The notes under the pieces are model-generated. The model ran no database searches. It was not told where the DNA came from and saw nothing but the letters and a program-made list of their open reading frames with translations. Position numbers and translations under genes: made by a program. This document shows, piece after piece, positions 36,923 to 47,726 of a stretch of 64,000 nt of DNA (positions within the stretch are counted from its first letter, which is position 1; every line of letters begins with the position of its first letter). The stretch is from Falsirhodobacter deserti (GTDB lineage: Bacteria > Pseudomonadota > Alphaproteobacteria > Rhodobacterales > Rhodobacteraceae): positions 1,587,811 to 1,651,810 of the forward strand of contig NZ_ML137218.1 of NCBI RefSeq assembly GCF_004015795.1, given 5' to 3'.

Positions 36923-38925
36923 GCCAGTCCCCTTCCCTTCAGCAGCGGCTCCACCCCCGGCATCCGGCCACGGAAGGCAGTGTAAAGGTCCTCGGCCTCC
37001 TGCGAGCCGCCGGCGGAAAGGATATGCGCTTCCAGCTTGCGGGCCACTTCGGGATCGAAAGGATTGCCCACCTCGGTGAAGGCTTCGAACGCATCGGCAT
37101 CCATCACCTCGGACCACATATAGCTGTAATAACCCGCGGAATATCCGTCGCCCGAGAAGACGTGGCTGAAATGCGGCGTCGCGTGCCGCATCCGGATCGC
37201 CTTCGGCATTCCAAGCCCGGCCAGAACCTCGGCCTGTTTCGCCATCGGGTCGGCAGGTGCCGCACCATCGTGGAATGCCAGATCAACCATGGCCGAAGCG
37301 ATATATTCCACCGTTGCGAAGGCCTGATCATAGGTTCCTGCCGCCAGCAACCGGTCCATCATATCCTGCGGCATCAGCTCGCCCGTGCGATAATGGCGGG
37401 CGTGCTTCGCCAGCACCTCCGGCACCTCAAGCCAGTGTTCGTAAAGCTGGCTGGGCAGTTCCACGAAGTCCCGCGCAACCGAGGTGCCCGAGATGAAGCC
37501 ATAGGTCACGTCCGACAGCATCTGGTGCAGCGCGTGGCCGAATTCGTGGAACAGCGTGCGCGCATCGTCATAAGACAGCAGCGCCGGATCACCCTTGGCA
37601 AAGTTGCACACGTTGACCACGATCGGCGCCTGTACCCCCCCCAGCCTGCGCTGGTCGCGCATCGTCGTGCACCACGCGCCGGACCGTTTGGACGCCCGCG
37701 CAAAGTAATCCCCGACGAACACCGCCACATGCCTGCCGCCGCGCGTCACTTCCCACGCCCGCACATCGGGATGATACATCGGTGCGTCCAGCGGGCGGAA
37801 CTCCAGCCCGAACAGGCGGTGCGCGGTGTCGAAGGATGCCTCGATCATCGCCTCAAGCGAGAAATATGGCTTGATTGCCGCCTCATCCAGATCGTGCTCC
37901 TCCACCCGCCGCTTTTCGGAATAAAAGCGCCAGTCCCACGGCTCCAGATCGCCATTGATGCCATCGGCCCGCATCATGCCGGTCAGGATCGCGGCATCAT
38001 CCTCGGCCTTGGCGCGGGCAGGCTGCCACACTCGCAACAGCAGGTCGCGCACGGCCTGCGGCGTTTTCGCCATCTCCGGCTCCAGCTTGAAGGCGGCGAA
38101 ACTGTCATAGCCCAGAAGCTGCGCACGTTCGTGGCGCAGGTGCAGGATCTCGGCGGCGATGGCGCGGTTGTCGGCATCGTTGCCATTCGCGCCCCGCGCG
38201 GTCCACGCCTCATAGGCGATGCGACGCAGGTCGCGGTTCGGCGAAAACTGCAGAAACGGCACGATCAGCGACCGGTTCAGCGTCAGGACATGCCCCTCGC
38301 GCCCCCGTTCCTGCGCGGCGGCGCGCGCCGCCTCCACCACGAAGTCCGGAAGGCCTTCCAGATCCTCCGGCGCCAGATCGCGGAACCAGTCGCGCTCCTC
38401 GGCCAGAAGGTTCTGGCTGAACTGCGTGCCCAGAACCGCAAGCCGCGCCTTCACCTCGGTCAGCCGATGCGCCGCCTGCCCGGTCAGGCGGGCACCGGCG
38501 CGCACGAACATGCGGTGGTAAAGCGCCAGCACCCGCGCCTGTTCATCGGTCAGGCCCAGCGCGTCGCGGCGCTGCCACAGCGTTTCGATCCGCTGGAACA
38601 GGGGCTGGTTGTTGATGATTTCGGAAGAAAAGGCCGACATCTTCGGCGCCAGATCGCGCTGCAGGGCCTGCCGCGCATCCGTGCTTTCAGCGCCGGAAAG
38701 GGGATAGAAAACCCCTGCGACACGGTTCAGCGCCTCTTCGGCAAGTTCCATCGCCTCGATCGTGTTGGCAAAATCGGGGGCTGCGGGATCATTGGCAATG
38801 CGGTCGATATTCGCCCGCGCCTCGGCCAGGGCAGCGTCGAAGGCCGGGGCAAAATCTTCATCACGGATCGCGTCGAAGGGCGGCAGGCCAAAAGGGCCGG
38901 TCCAGTCGGACAGAAGCGGGTTCAT
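36919..38925 (-). CDS. dcp: M3 family peptidyl-dipeptidase Dcp
   Basis: Zinc peptidase releasing C-terminal dipeptides. The 668-residue product has the HExxH site in ARTLFHEFGHALHQML (about residue 455) and the downstream glutamate ligand in DFVELPSQLYEHW. It also has the Dcp-type C-terminus (GDGYSAGYYSYMWSEVMDADAFEAF), which separates it from oligoendopeptidase F. ATG 38925 has an AAGGAG site 6 bases upstream, while ATG 38931 abuts the site. No signal peptide. It is followed by the SelW-like gene with a 4-base overlap. Confidence 0.93.
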   Translation of the reverse strand: MNPLLSDWTGPFGLPPFDAIRDEDFAPAFDAALAEARANIDRIANDPAAPDFANTIEAMELAEEALNRVAGVFYPLSGAESTDARQALQRDLAPKMSAFSSEIINNQPLFQRIETLWQRRDALGLTDEQARVLALYHRMFVRAGARLTGQAAHRLTEVKARLAVLGTQFSQNLLAEERDWFRDLAPEDLEGLPDFVVEAARAAAQERGREGHVLTLNRSLIVPFLQFSPNRDLRRIAYEAWTARGANGNDADNRAIAAEILHLRHERAQLLGYDSFAAFKLEPEMAKTPQAVRDLLLRVWQPARAKAEDDAAILTGMMRADGINGDLEPWDWRFYSEKRRVEEHDLDEAAIKPYFSLEAMIEASFDTAHRLFGLEFRPLDAPMYHPDVRAWEVTRGGRHVAVFVGDYFARASKRSGAWCTTMRDQRRLGGVQAPIVVNVCNFAKGDPALLSYDDARTLFHEFGHALHQMLSDVTYGFISGTSVARDFVELPSQLYEHWLEVPEVLAKHARHYRTGELMPQDMMDRLLAAGTYDQAFATVEYIASAMVDLAFHDGAAPADPMAKQAEVLAGLGMPKAIRMRHATPHFSHVFSGDGYSAGYYSYMWSEVMDADAFEAFTEVGNPFDPEVARKLEAHILSAGGSQEAEDLYTAFRGRMPGVEPLLKGRGLA

Positions 38926-38952
38926 GGGCATCTCCTTTGCCCATGAAGCTAA

Positions 38953-40038
38953 TCAGCTGCGCGAGGGACTGCCAGCCCCCTGCGTAACGCGATTCACATG
39001 GCCCATCTTGCGGCCCGGACGCGCCTCGCCCTTGCCGTAAAGATGCAGCGCCGCACCGCGTTCGGCCGCGATATCGGGTACGCGCAGGATGTCGTCACCG
39101 ATCAGGTTTTCCATCACCACGTCGGAATGACGGCCACCGTCGCCCAAGGGCCACCCGGCCACGGCACGAATATGCTGTTCGAACTGATCCACCGCACAGC
39201 CGTTCTGCGTCCAGTGGCCCGAATTGTGCACGCGCGGCGCGATCTCGTTCACGATCAGTCCGTCCGGCGTCACGAACAGCTCCACCCCCATCACACCGAC
39301 ATAATCCAGCGCGTTGAGGATCTGCGCCGCCATCAGCACCGCGTCGGTGCGCTGTCCGGGCGTCAGCCGCGCCGGTATCGTGGTCGTGTGCAGGATACCG
39401 TCGCGATGGACATTCTCGCCCGGATCATAGGCTGCGACAGAGCCGTCCACGCCACGCGCCGCAATGACGGAAACTTCGTGGCTGAACGTCACGAAGCCTT
39501 CCAGCACGGCGGGCGCGCCATTCATTGCCCCCAGCGCCGCGGCCGCATCCTCTGCCGTCATGATGCGGGCCTGCCCCTTGCCGTCATAGCCAAGGCGGGT
39601 CGTCTTCAGGATGGCAGGCGTGCCGATGGCGGCAATTGCAGCCTCCAGATCTGCCGCGTCATTCACGGCGCGATACGGCGCAACGCGCAGACCCAGCCCC
39701 GACAGGAAGTCCTTTTCGGCGATGCGGTCCTGGCTGGTGGCGAGGGCGCGGCGGTTCGGGCGGATTGGCCGCTCCGCCTCCAGCAGGTCCAGCGCGGCGG
39801 TGGGGATATTCTCGAACTCATAGGTGATGACATCGACCGAGGCGGCGAAATCCTGCAACGCCTGCGTATCTTCATAAGCGGCCGTCGTTACCCGATGCGC
39901 CACATCCGCAGCGGGCGGGTTCGCCGCAGGTTCGAAGATATGGGTGCGAAATCCCAGACGGCTGGCCGCCACGGCCAACATGCGGCCAAGCTGCCCGCCA
40001 CCAAGGATGCCGATGGTTGCGCCGGATTGAAGGGTCAT
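38953..40038 (-). CDS. purK: 5-(carboxyamino)imidazole ribonucleotide synthase PurK
   Basis: ATP-grasp enzyme that carboxylates AIR at N5 in purine synthesis. The 361-residue product starts with [19 protein letters not shown], contains [13 protein letters not shown] for [28 protein letters not shown], and [18 protein letters not shown] near the C-terminus. ATG 40038 overlaps the purE stop by 4 bases, giving a coupled purE-purK pair. Length and motifs are normal. Confidence 0.95.
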   Translation of the reverse strand: MTLQSGATIGILGGGQLGRMLAVAASRLGFRTHIFEPAANPPAADVAHRVTTAAYEDTQALQDFAASVDVITYEFENIPTAALDLLEAERPIRPNRRALATSQDRIAEKDFLSGLGLRVAPYRAVNDAADLEAAIAAIGTPAILKTTRLGYDGKGQARIMTAEDAAAALGAMNGAPAVLEGFVTFSHEVSVIAARGVDGSVAAYDPGENVHRDGILHTTTIPARLTPGQRTDAVLMAAQILNALDYVGVMGVELFVTPDGLIVNEIAPRVHNSGHWTQNGCAVDQFEQHIRAVAGWPLGDGGRHSDVVMENLIGDDILRVPDIAAERGAALHLYGKGEARPGRKMGHVNRVTQGAGSPSRS

Positions 40039-40517
40039 TCCTGCGGCTCCTCGGGGATGGAGGCGGACAGCGCCTCGCGCCATGCATCAAGGCGCTGCGC
40101 CAGCGCCGGATCGTGAACGGCAAGAATGCCCGCAGCCATCAAACCCGCATTCGCCGCGCCCGCAGCGCCGATGGCCATGGTGGCAACCGGAAAGCCCTTA
40201 GGCATCTGGACGATGGAATAAAGGCTGTCCACGCCCGAAAGTGCCTTGGTCTGCACCGGAACGCCCACCACCGGCACCCGCGTCTTGGAGGCCATCATTC
40301 CCGGCAGATGCGCCGCCCCCCCCGCGCCCGCGATGATCACCTTCAGCCCGCGGCCCGCCGCTTCCTTGCCATAGGTCCAAAGCCGGTCCGGCGTGCGATG
40401 GGCAGAAACGATCTTCGCCTCATAGCTGATGCCCAGCTCATCCAGGATCTGCGCCGCTTCGCGCATTGTGGGCCAGTCCGACTGGCTTCCCATGATGATC
40501 CCGACATCCACGCCCAT
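40035..40517 (-). CDS. purE: 5-(carboxyamino)imidazole ribonucleotide mutase PurE
   Basis: Moves the carboxyl group from N5 to C4 of the imidazole. The 160-residue product has [24 protein letters not shown] with the catalytic histidine, and [17 protein letters not shown]. All are invariant in class I PurE, the partner of PurK. ATG 40517 is preceded by an AAGGGGG site; an upstream in-frame start at 40547 adds ten non-family residues. It is first of the purEK operon. Confidence 0.95.
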   Translation of the reverse strand: MGVDVGIIMGSQSDWPTMREAAQILDELGISYEAKIVSAHRTPDRLWTYGKEAAGRGLKVIIAGAGGAAHLPGMMASKTRVPVVGVPVQTKALSGVDSLYSIVQMPKGFPVATMAIGAAGAANAGLMAAGILAVHDPALAQRLDAWREALSASIPEEPQE

Positions 40518-40575
40518 AACGACCCCCTTCTTGGAAAGGCGCATCATACAGCGGCGCGGCCCGCCCGCAATGGGA

Positions 40576-40794
40576 TCAGGCGATGATGTCGGGGATAAGC
40601 TGGTCCTCGATGCGGACGATCTCGTCCTTCAGGACCAGCTTGCGCTTTTTCAGCCGCCGAAGTTGCAGCGGATCGGCGGCCGGCTGGCCTTCCAGCGCCA
40701 GGATGGCATCGTCCAGATCGCGATGTTCGCGGCGCAGAACCTCCATCCGGATCCGCAGCATGTCTTCCGTGTTCAGTTCGATTGAGGCGTTCAT
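40576..40794 (-). CDS. DUF465/YdcH-family protein
   Basis: The 72-residue helical product matches the YdcH/DUF465 pattern: [19 protein letters not shown], then [19 protein letters not shown] with the conserved KK-LKD stretch. These small coiled-coil proteins have no established function. ATG 40794 begins the family region; an upstream start at 40878 would run into the hsp20 promoter. It lies between purE and the divergent hsp20 gene. Confidence 0.82.
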   Translation of the reverse strand: MNASIELNTEDMLRIRMEVLRREHRDLDDAILALEGQPAADPLQLRRLKKRKLVLKDEIVRIEDQLIPDIIA

Positions 40795-40877
40795 GGCAAA
40801 TTCCACGATCCTTGGGCTTGCACCATCATAGCGTATTTCGCGCGCCCGATGCGAAAATTCTGTACCGAAGGCGGCCA

Positions 40878-40906
40878 CTTGTGTCGTGCCGCGCCCGGCC
40901 CCATAT
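40878..40906 (+). promoter_or_regulatory. sigma-32 (RpoH) promoter of hsp20
   Basis: CTTGTGT, 14 bases, then CCCCATAT matches the heat-shock consensus CTTGaaa-N11-16-CCCCATnT. It lies 60 bases before the hsp20 ATG. It fits RpoH control of the small heat-shock gene; RpoH itself is encoded at 8.5 kb. Confidence 0.75.
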
Positions 40907-40965
40907 TCAAGGGGAAGGTGCCGCCAGGGCCTTCGGGATTTGTCGCTTCATGCAAGGACAAGCGA

Positions 40966-41385
40966 ATGACGAAACTAAGCTTCGGGGCACATCCCCATCT
41001 TCTGGGCTTCGAGCAGCTTGAACGGCTGGTGGAGCGCACCGCGAAATCGGCGGAAGGTTATCCGCCCTTCAACATCGAGGCCGTGGCCGAGAATGTCTAT
41101 CGCATCACGCTGGCCGTGGCCGGGTTCCGTGAAAGCGACCTGACAATCACGGTGGAGGATCGCCAGCTGGTGATCCGTGGCCGCCAGGCCGAGGATCAGG
41201 AGGCCCGCGTCTTCCTGCACCGTGGCATCGCCGGCCGCGCCTTCCAGCGCAGTTTCGTGCTGGCCGAGGGCGTGGAAGTTGCAGGTGCCGATCTTGATCA
41301 TGGGCTTCTGCATGTCGACCTGCGCCGCACCGTTCCCGATACCGTCGTACAAACCATCCCGATCCGCACCGCCCCCAGGACATAA
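40966..41385 (+). CDS. small heat-shock protein, Hsp20 family
   Basis: ATP-independent chaperone. The 139-residue product has an alpha-crystallin domain (YPPFNIEAVAENVYRITLAVAGF through HVDLRRTVPDT) with the ELVIRG-type LVIRGRQ strand. It is IbpA-like, including the N-terminal LGFEQLERLVERT. ATG 40966 has an AAGGA site 7 bases upstream. It is driven by a good sigma-32 promoter and followed 11 bases later by a DUF1150 gene. Confidence 0.92.
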   Translation: MTKLSFGAHPHLLGFEQLERLVERTAKSAEGYPPFNIEAVAENVYRITLAVAGFRESDLTITVEDRQLVIRGRQAEDQEARVFLHRGIAGRAFQRSFVLAEGVEVAGADLDHGLLHVDLRRTVPDTVVQTIPIRTAPRT

Positions 41386-41396
41386 GGAGAGACGAC

Positions 41397-41612
41397 ATGA
41401 ATATCAGCGAAACGCCCAATGATCGTCTGGTGTATGTCCGCCCCGTTGCCGTGGCGGACCTGCCGCAGGACGTGCAGGATCAGGCCGAGGGGCTGGAAAC
41501 GCTTTACGCCCTGCACAGCGCCGATGGCGAACAGCTTGCGCTGGTGCGCAACCGGAACATGGCGTTCCAGCTTGCGCTTCAGAACGACCTTGCGCCGGTG
41601 AACGTGCACTAG
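41397..41612 (+). CDS. DUF1150-family protein
   Basis: The 71-residue product matches DUF1150, a small alphaproteobacterial family commonly placed directly after hsp20. It carries YVRPVAVADLP, LYALHSADGEQLALVRNRNMAF and a DLAPVNVH end. Function is unknown; linkage to the heat-shock gene suggests co-induction. The stop overlaps the stop of the convergent Hint pseudogene by 3 bases. Confidence 0.82.
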   Translation: MNISETPNDRLVYVRPVAVADLPQDVQDQAEGLETLYALHSADGEQLALVRNRNMAFQLALQNDLAPVNVH

Positions 41613-42624
41613 GCCATCTGCGCCCGCGCTTCCCACGCCGTCAGGCAGGGGCGCGCGGTTTCGCCATAATGCTGCGATCCTTCCGCAAGCTTCGGGGAAG
41701 ATCGAGATGATTTTGTCCCATTGCTCGCTCAGTACCTCTGCCCCCCAAGGTCCGGGATGGAAGCTTTCCGTGCATGCGCCGTTCGACCGGACGATCTGGT
41801 GACTGTCGAACATGATATGCACATAGGTAACAGCCTCGCAGGGGTTTGCGGATCGCCCGGTCATTTACCAGATGCTTGGCGGCGCAGAAGAACCTCCACC
41901 TCGCCGAACATGATCCCGGCCCGGCTGTCCCGGATCAGCACGCGGTGCTGGGGCGAAAGCTGCAGGGGCGTGTCGTTGTCGATGGCGCAGGCGGTGAAGC
42001 TGATGGGGCCATCTTGCCCTGCGCCGGAACCGTGCGCTGCCCCGCCCAGCGAACCGGCTGCGCTCCGGCATCCAGCGTTTCCGCGGCCCGTCAGGCGTGT
42101 CGATCATCGTGCCGGTGGTGAAGCATACCATCGCGTCGTCGAAGTGGCTGATCGCCGCCGCACGCACCAGAAGCTTGCCGTCATAGCGGCCCAGCGTCAG
42201 TGAACCAGGCGTGTCGCCTTTGGGGATGTCACCGTCGGCCAGACACACCATGAACGTCTTGTCGGTGAACAGGAACAAATGGGCCATGACCTTCACCGGC
42301 TGTCCATCGATGATCAGCGTGCTGCCCTTGAAGGAATAGATCTCGTCCAGTCACTTGGACTCATCCCTGATGACGACGCGGTCGCCGTCGCTTGTATTGC
42401 TGAAGATGCCGAAGTTCTTTTCTTCGATCTTTCCGTCGCGATCGGCATCATTCCACGTGATTTTCGAAGGATCCGCCAGCATCGATCTTCAGGCTCTGTC
42501 CGCGCGGGCCTTCCGCTAAATCGAAGGAGCCGAAGAACCCGGTCGGCCATGTTGTGTCATGATACCACCCCCAGCCTTGGGTGTCGGTCGGATCACAGTT
42601 CAGGACAGCCGTGGGCCACCACAT
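41609..42624 (-). pseudogene. Hint (hedgehog/intein) domain protein, multiply frameshifted remnant
   Basis: From ATG 42624 the frame reads MWWPTAVLNCDPTDTQGWG and the start typical of Rhodobacteraceae Hint-domain proteins. The rest needs several repairs. There is a shift near 42460, an in-frame TGA at 42353-42351, and a deletion with shift near 42080 just after the Hint start AMVCFTTGTMIDTPDGP. Further shifts lie near 42005, 41890, 41845 and 41685. Recovered pieces include TLDAGAQPVRWAGQRTVP, LSPQHRVLIRDS, CAAKHLVNDRAIR, VTYVHIMFDSHQIV, TESFHPGPWG and the end HYGETARPCLTAWEARAQMA. With at least seven lesions this gene cannot be functional. Intact relatives are secreted or surface-associated, of unknown role. 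Confidence 0.85.
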
Positions 42625-42683
42625 GACATCATTTCCTCTGCACTCGTGAATTCGGCGGTGGGAACATGATGAATCATGGAAGA

Positions 42684-42705
42684 ATGGGGCCGGGATCGGC
42701 CCCAT
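42684..42705 (-). terminator. terminator-like hairpin after trxB
   Basis: ATGGGGCCG pairs with CGGCCCCAT (4-base loop), 39 bases beyond the trxB stop. The following - strand bases are T-rich (TCTTCC). The 120 bases between trxB and the Hint remnant hold nothing else recognisable. Confidence 0.6.
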
Positions 42706-42744
42706 AAATGGCTTAATCCGTGCCTTCCAAACTACCGGATCTAC

Positions 42745-43818
<1,074 letters not shown>

Positions 43819-43834
43819 TTAGACGGAGACGCAG

Positions 43835-44341
43835 ATGGCCGGATCGAAGCTCGATCCCATCGACCGCCAGATCCTTGCAGAGCTGCAGGCTGACGGTCGC
43901 ATTACCAACGTAGAACTCGCCCGCCGCGTGGGCATTTCCGCCCCGCCCTGCCTGCGCCGCGTTCGCGCACTGGAGGAGGCGGGCTATATCCGCGGCTATC
44001 ACGCGCAGATCGATCCACGCCAGATGGGGTTCGAGGTGCAGGTCTTTGCCATGGTGCGCCTGCACAGCCAGGCGGAACGGGACCTTTCCGCGTTCGAGGC
44101 GCATTGCCGCAACCTGCCGCTTGTGCGCGAATGCCACATGCTGAACGGCGAGATCGACTTCATCCTGAAATGCGTCGCGCCGGATCTTTCCACGTTCCAG
44201 ACCTTCCTGACGCAGCACCTCACCTCGGCCGAGAATGTGGCAAGCGTGAAGACCAGCCTCGTGATCCGCGGCGCCAAGGAAGAACCGGGTGTGCCCTTCG
44301 ACGTGCTGGAAGCGCGGCTTAAAGCCGGATCGTCGCGATAA
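43835..44341 (+). CDS. Lrp/AsnC-family transcriptional regulator
   Basis: The 168-residue product has an N-terminal winged HTH (LDPIDRQILAELQADGRITNVELARRVGISAPPCLRRVRAL) and a C-terminal RAM ligand-binding domain (VFAMVRLHSQAERDLSAFEA). It is the short Lrp type that senses amino acids. It stands divergent from trxB with 136 bases between them, so it may act on that shared region. This trxB-lrp pairing recurs in Rhodobacteraceae, from memory. The 3' end overlaps pgeF by 23 bases. Confidence 0.92.
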   Translation: MAGSKLDPIDRQILAELQADGRITNVELARRVGISAPPCLRRVRALEEAGYIRGYHAQIDPRQMGFEVQVFAMVRLHSQAERDLSAFEAHCRNLPLVRECHMLNGEIDFILKCVAPDLSTFQTFLTQHLTSAENVASVKTSLVIRGAKEEPGVPFDVLEARLKAGSSR

Positions 44342-45053
44342 GGCGACCGTAATCGGCTTCTTTCGCGTGCGTGGTACGGCGGAAGGAATAGAAACGCTCC
44401 GCATCGGAATAGGTGCAGTGGCCCGTCCATTCCGCCTCTGCCCCCGCCGCCCGCAGCCGCGACAGGCCGAACCCCGGCAGGTCGAACAACAGCCGGTCCC
44501 CCTGCCCCTGGGCGAAGAAGCGGCTGTATTCGGGATCTTCCGCCATGAAGGCGTCCAGCATCTCCGGTCCTACCTCATAGGCGCGCTGGCTGATGGCCGG
44601 GCCAATGACGGCAGTGATGTCGGTCGCGCCCAGATCGCGCATCGCCTGCACGGTGTTTTCCAGAACACCCGCGAGCGCGCCCTTCCAGCCCGCATGGGCC
44701 GCCCCGATCACGCCAGCCTTCGCATCCGCCAGCAACACGGGCTGGCAATCGGCGGTCAGGATGCCCAGCGTGACGCCCGGCGTGGCCGTGACCATTCCAT
44801 CGGCGCGCGGCTCCCCGTCGAACGGAGCGATGACGACATCGGCGGAATGAACCTGGTGAACCGTGCTGATCCCTTCCGCTTCCATCGCCTGCGCCACGCG
44901 GGTGCGGTTGATCGCCACCACCTCGGGCATGTCAGAACTGCCGAAGCCGCAATTCAGCCCCTTGAAGATCCCCGAGGATGCACCGCCCTTGCGGGTGAAG
45001 AAGCCGTGCCGCAGCGGATGCAGGGCGCGCGATGTGATGATCTCCAGCGTCAT
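44319..45053 (-). CDS. pgeF: peptidoglycan editing factor PgeF
   Basis: Purine-nucleoside-phosphorylase-like fold enzyme (YfiH/DUF152) that removes wrong stem peptides from cell-wall precursors in E. coli. The 244-residue product has HGFFTRKGGASSGIFKGLNCG, VHQVHSADV, the metal site LTADCQPVLLAD and GAAHAGWKGALAGVLENTV. It was formerly annotated as a laccase. It is last of the lgt-midA-pgeF operon, joined by ATGA. Confidence 0.93.
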   Translation of the reverse strand: MTLEIITSRALHPLRHGFFTRKGGASSGIFKGLNCGFGSSDMPEVVAINRTRVAQAMEAEGISTVHQVHSADVVIAPFDGEPRADGMVTATPGVTLGILTADCQPVLLADAKAGVIGAAHAGWKGALAGVLENTVQAMRDLGATDITAVIGPAISQRAYEVGPEMLDAFMAEDPEYSRFFAQGQGDRLLFDLPGFGLSRLRAAGAEAEWTGHCTYSDAERFYSFRRTTHAKEADYGRLIATIRL

Positions 45054-46072
45054 GGGAACCCCGGTGGTGGTGGTGCGGTGGGCGCCGTTATCGCCAGCGC
45101 CTTGAACAGTTCACCCATCTGGGCCGGATCGGTCAACCGATCCAGCGCGGAAAGATGGGTTTCGGCATCGCCCTTGGCGGCCAGCCGCTCGGCCCGGTGG
45201 CCGATACCAAGGGCGGTCAGAAGCTGCCCCTGCGTCGTGTAACGGGCCCGGCAGGGGGTGGCGCGGGCCAGCGCCTCGAAATCGACATGGGCGGTCAGGT
45301 CGGCCTGCCCCGGCGCAGCGAAGGGATCGGCAAAGGCATGGCCCGCGATCGCTTGGAACGTATCGCCCCGCGACCGCCAGCCGCCGTAATCCACGATCAG
45401 CGCCATGCCGCCCTGCATCACGCGTTCGCCGATGGTCTGCATGATGGGGACGGCCTGCGGGCAAACCTCCACCACGTCGCCATCAGCGGTATCCTCCATC
45501 CGGTGCGCCAGCATGGCGGGCCAGACGGGGGCGGAAAGGCCCGGTGCCAGATCGGGCCCCACCACCCGTTCGCGCCAGCCATCGCCATCGCGCACGAACT
45601 GGCGGATGGGAAGAGCATCGAAGAATTCGTTCGCAACCAGCCAGAGGGGGCCATCCGGCAGATCATGCACGCTGCCCACATGCCGCGCGGCAACCTGCTG
45701 CGCCTGCAGGGCGCGCAAGCGCGGGCTCGCCTCCACCAGCACGACATCGGCGGCGGCGTGAAACCCCGTAGCCCCGCGCGTGGCGCGCAGGATGTCGGCC
45801 ATAAGCGTTCCGCGCCCCGGCCCGAGTTCTGCAAGCGTGAAGGCGCCGCCGCCCGAATCCAGCCAATGCTGGGCAAGGCAAAGGCCCAGCATCTCTCCGA
45901 ACATCTGGCTGATCTCGGGCGCGGTGGTGAAATCGCCCTGCGCGCCGAACGGCTCGCGCGTGGTGTAATACCCATGGGCCGGATGCAGCAGGCATTCGGC
46001 CATGTAATCGGCCAGCGTGATCGGCCCCGTCTGCGCAATACGCTGCGCAAGGATGCGGCCCAGCGGCGTCAC
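45050..46072 (-). CDS. class I SAM-dependent methyltransferase, MidA/NDUFAF7 family
   Basis: Relative of the mitochondrial complex I assembly arginine methyltransferase NDUFAF7. The 340-residue product starts with [27 protein letters not shown] and has [28 protein letters not shown], the SAM-site [17 protein letters not shown], and [14 protein letters not shown]. The bacterial target is not known. It starts with GTG 46072 overlapping the lgt stop (GTGA) and ends overlapping pgeF (ATGA). Confidence 0.9.
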   Translation of the reverse strand: MTPLGRILAQRIAQTGPITLADYMAECLLHPAHGYYTTREPFGAQGDFTTAPEISQMFGEMLGLCLAQHWLDSGGGAFTLAELGPGRGTLMADILRATRGATGFHAAADVVLVEASPRLRALQAQQVAARHVGSVHDLPDGPLWLVANEFFDALPIRQFVRDGDGWRERVVGPDLAPGLSAPVWPAMLAHRMEDTADGDVVEVCPQAVPIMQTIGERVMQGGMALIVDYGGWRSRGDTFQAIAGHAFADPFAAPGQADLTAHVDFEALARATPCRARYTTQGQLLTALGIGHRAERLAAKGDAETHLSALDRLTDPAQMGELFKALAITAPTAPPPPGFP

Positions 46073-46947
46073 GCGCGCCTTGCCCGCAGAATCAGGAACA
46101 GGCCCACGGCGATCATCGGCAGCGACAGCGCCTGCCCCTGCGTCAGGCCATAGCCGCCCACGTGCCATGCAAGCCCCAGCGGATTTCCGGGGGAGATGAA
46201 CTGCGCATCCGGCTGCCGCACGAATTCGACCAGAAACCGCGCAAGGCCATAACCTGCCGTGAACACGCCGATGATCGCACCCGGCCATTTCAGCCAGTTC
46301 CGCTTCAGGATCAGCAGCCAGATCACCGCGAACAGCAGCAGCCCTTCCAGCGCCGCCTCGTAAAGCTGCGAGGGATGGCGGGCGCAGATGCCGGCGATGC
46401 CGGCGCATGTCTGTGCAGCCTCGCCCGGGAAGGCGACGCCCCAAGGCAGATCGGTCGGCCGGCCCCACAGCTCGGCGTTGATGAAATTGGCGATGCGCCC
46501 GAAGAACAGGCCCGGCGGCACGGCAAGGGCCATCATGTCGGCGGTGGACAGCTTCGGCGCACCTTCGCGGCTGGCAAAGATCCACGTAGCAATGATCACC
46601 CCCAGAAGCCCGCCATGGAAGGACATGCCGCCCTGCCAGACCTGAAGGATCTGCGCCGGGTTGGACAGGTAGTAGCCGGGTTCATAGAACAGCACGAAGC
46701 CCAGCCGCCCGCCCAGCACGACGCCAAGGATCACCCATGTCAGCAGCCGCTCCACCTGCTCGGCCCGCATGGGGGGCGTATCGGCAGGCCAAAGCCGCGT
46801 GCACCGGATCGCGCGAAGCACCACCCACCACCCGACCAGCAGCCCGGCGATATAGGCCAGCGCATACCAGCGCAGGGCAAAGGAAAATCCGCCAAGGTTC
46901 AGCGTGAATATCTCGGGCGAGATGTCCGGGAATGGGATGTAGCTCAT
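46069..46947 (-). CDS. lgt: prolipoprotein diacylglyceryl transferase
   Basis: Inner-membrane enzyme that transfers diacylglycerol to the lipobox cysteine of prolipoproteins. The 292-residue product has about seven spans. The invariant Lgt signature is seen in [27 protein letters not shown], with [26 protein letters not shown] and [16 protein letters not shown] 46947 (MSYIPFP) fits the family; longer frame starts do not. It is first of lgt-midA-pgeF. Lipoproteins needing it in this window include the SLT protein, CoxB and perhaps DacB. Confidence 0.95.
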   Translation of the reverse strand: MSYIPFPDISPEIFTLNLGGFSFALRWYALAYIAGLLVGWWVVLRAIRCTRLWPADTPPMRAEQVERLLTWVILGVVLGGRLGFVLFYEPGYYLSNPAQILQVWQGGMSFHGGLLGVIIATWIFASREGAPKLSTADMMALAVPPGLFFGRIANFINAELWGRPTDLPWGVAFPGEAAQTCAGIAGICARHPSQLYEAALEGLLLFAVIWLLILKRNWLKWPGAIIGVFTAGYGLARFLVEFVRQPDAQFISPGNPLGLAWHVGGYGLTQGQALSLPMIAVGLFLILRARRA

Positions 46948-47043
46948 GGCACCTCGGGGGTTTTGGACCTTCTCCGGTGCGGCGGCAGGGTTGTCAACCG
47001 CGCGTGCGGCAGCCATATCTGGGGCAAGCCAACAGGAGATGCC

Positions 47044-47292
47044 ATGCAAGCGCGATCCAAATTCCTCGACGACATGTCGCAGTTGATGACCAACGCCATG
47101 GGCGTGGCGCAAGGTGCGCGGACCGAAGCGGAAACCGCCTTCAAGGGCATGGTCGACCGGTGGCTGGCCGATCGCGACCTTGTGACGCGGGAAGAATTCG
47201 AAGCGGTCCGCCTTATGGCCACCAAGGCCCGCGAAGAGAACGAGGCGCTGGCTGCCAAAATCGCCGCGCTGGAGGCCCGTCTGGGCGAATGA
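47044..47292 (+). CDS. ubiK: ubiquinone biosynthesis accessory factor UbiK (BMFP family)
   Basis: The 82-residue product has the BMFP pattern: [20 protein letters not shown], then an amphipathic helix and a C-terminal coiled coil ([33 protein letters not shown]). UbiK helps aerobic ubiquinone synthesis with UbiJ. ATG 47044 has an AGGAG site 5 bases upstream. It is divergent from lgt and overlaps the NUDIX gene by 4 bases. Confidence 0.87.
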   Translation: MQARSKFLDDMSQLMTNAMGVAQGARTEAETAFKGMVDRWLADRDLVTREEFEAVRLMATKAREENEALAAKIAALEARLGE

Positions 47293-47726
47293 TCCGCCTT
47301 GCCGTCAGGGCGCTGATCCTTGATGCGCTTGGCCGCCTGCTGATTGTGAACGCATGGCCGGGCGGTGTTTCGGATCTTTGGACGGCACCGGGGGGTGGGG
47401 CAAACCTTCACAGCTCCCTCCCCGACAACCTCGCACGCGAGGTTCACGAGGAAACCGGCCTGACCGTTTCCGTCGATGCGCCGGTTCTGGTGAACGAGTT
47501 TCACGATCCGGATGGCAGCTTTCACCAAGTGGATATCTATTTCCGCTGCACCCTTCTGAAGGGGGAGGTGTCGCCCCAGTGGCGCGATCCCGAAGGTGTG
47601 GTCACGGAACGCCGCTGGGTGACGCCCGACGAACTGGCCGCGCTGCGCTTCAAGCCCGACACGCTAGCCAAGGCCGCATGGGGCGGTGCCATGATCTATG
47701 ATCCGTTGGAACCGATCATCCGCTGA
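47289..47726 (+). CDS. NUDIX hydrolase
   Basis: The 145-residue product has a NUDIX fold with a recognisable box [24 protein letters not shown]. The REVHEETG metal-binding half is intact, but the first conserved glutamate (GX5E) is serine, and NLHSSLP replaces the usual PGES. Activity on a nucleoside-diphosphate substrate is therefore likely but may be altered. The substrate cannot be inferred. It overlaps ubiK by ATGA and the convergent DMT-type gene by 31 bases. Confidence 0.87.
   Translation: MIRLAVRALILDALGRLLIVNAWPGGVSDLWTAPGGGANLHSSLPDNLAREVHEETGLTVSVDAPVLVNEFHDPDGSFHQVDIYFRCTLLKGEVSPQWRDPEGVVTERRWVTPDELAALRFKPDTLAKAAWGGAMIYDPLEPIIR

Noticed and set aside
37024..38946. 640-codon open frame opposite dcp
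   Set aside because: Shadow of dcp on the other strand; no ribosome-binding site or recognised motif.
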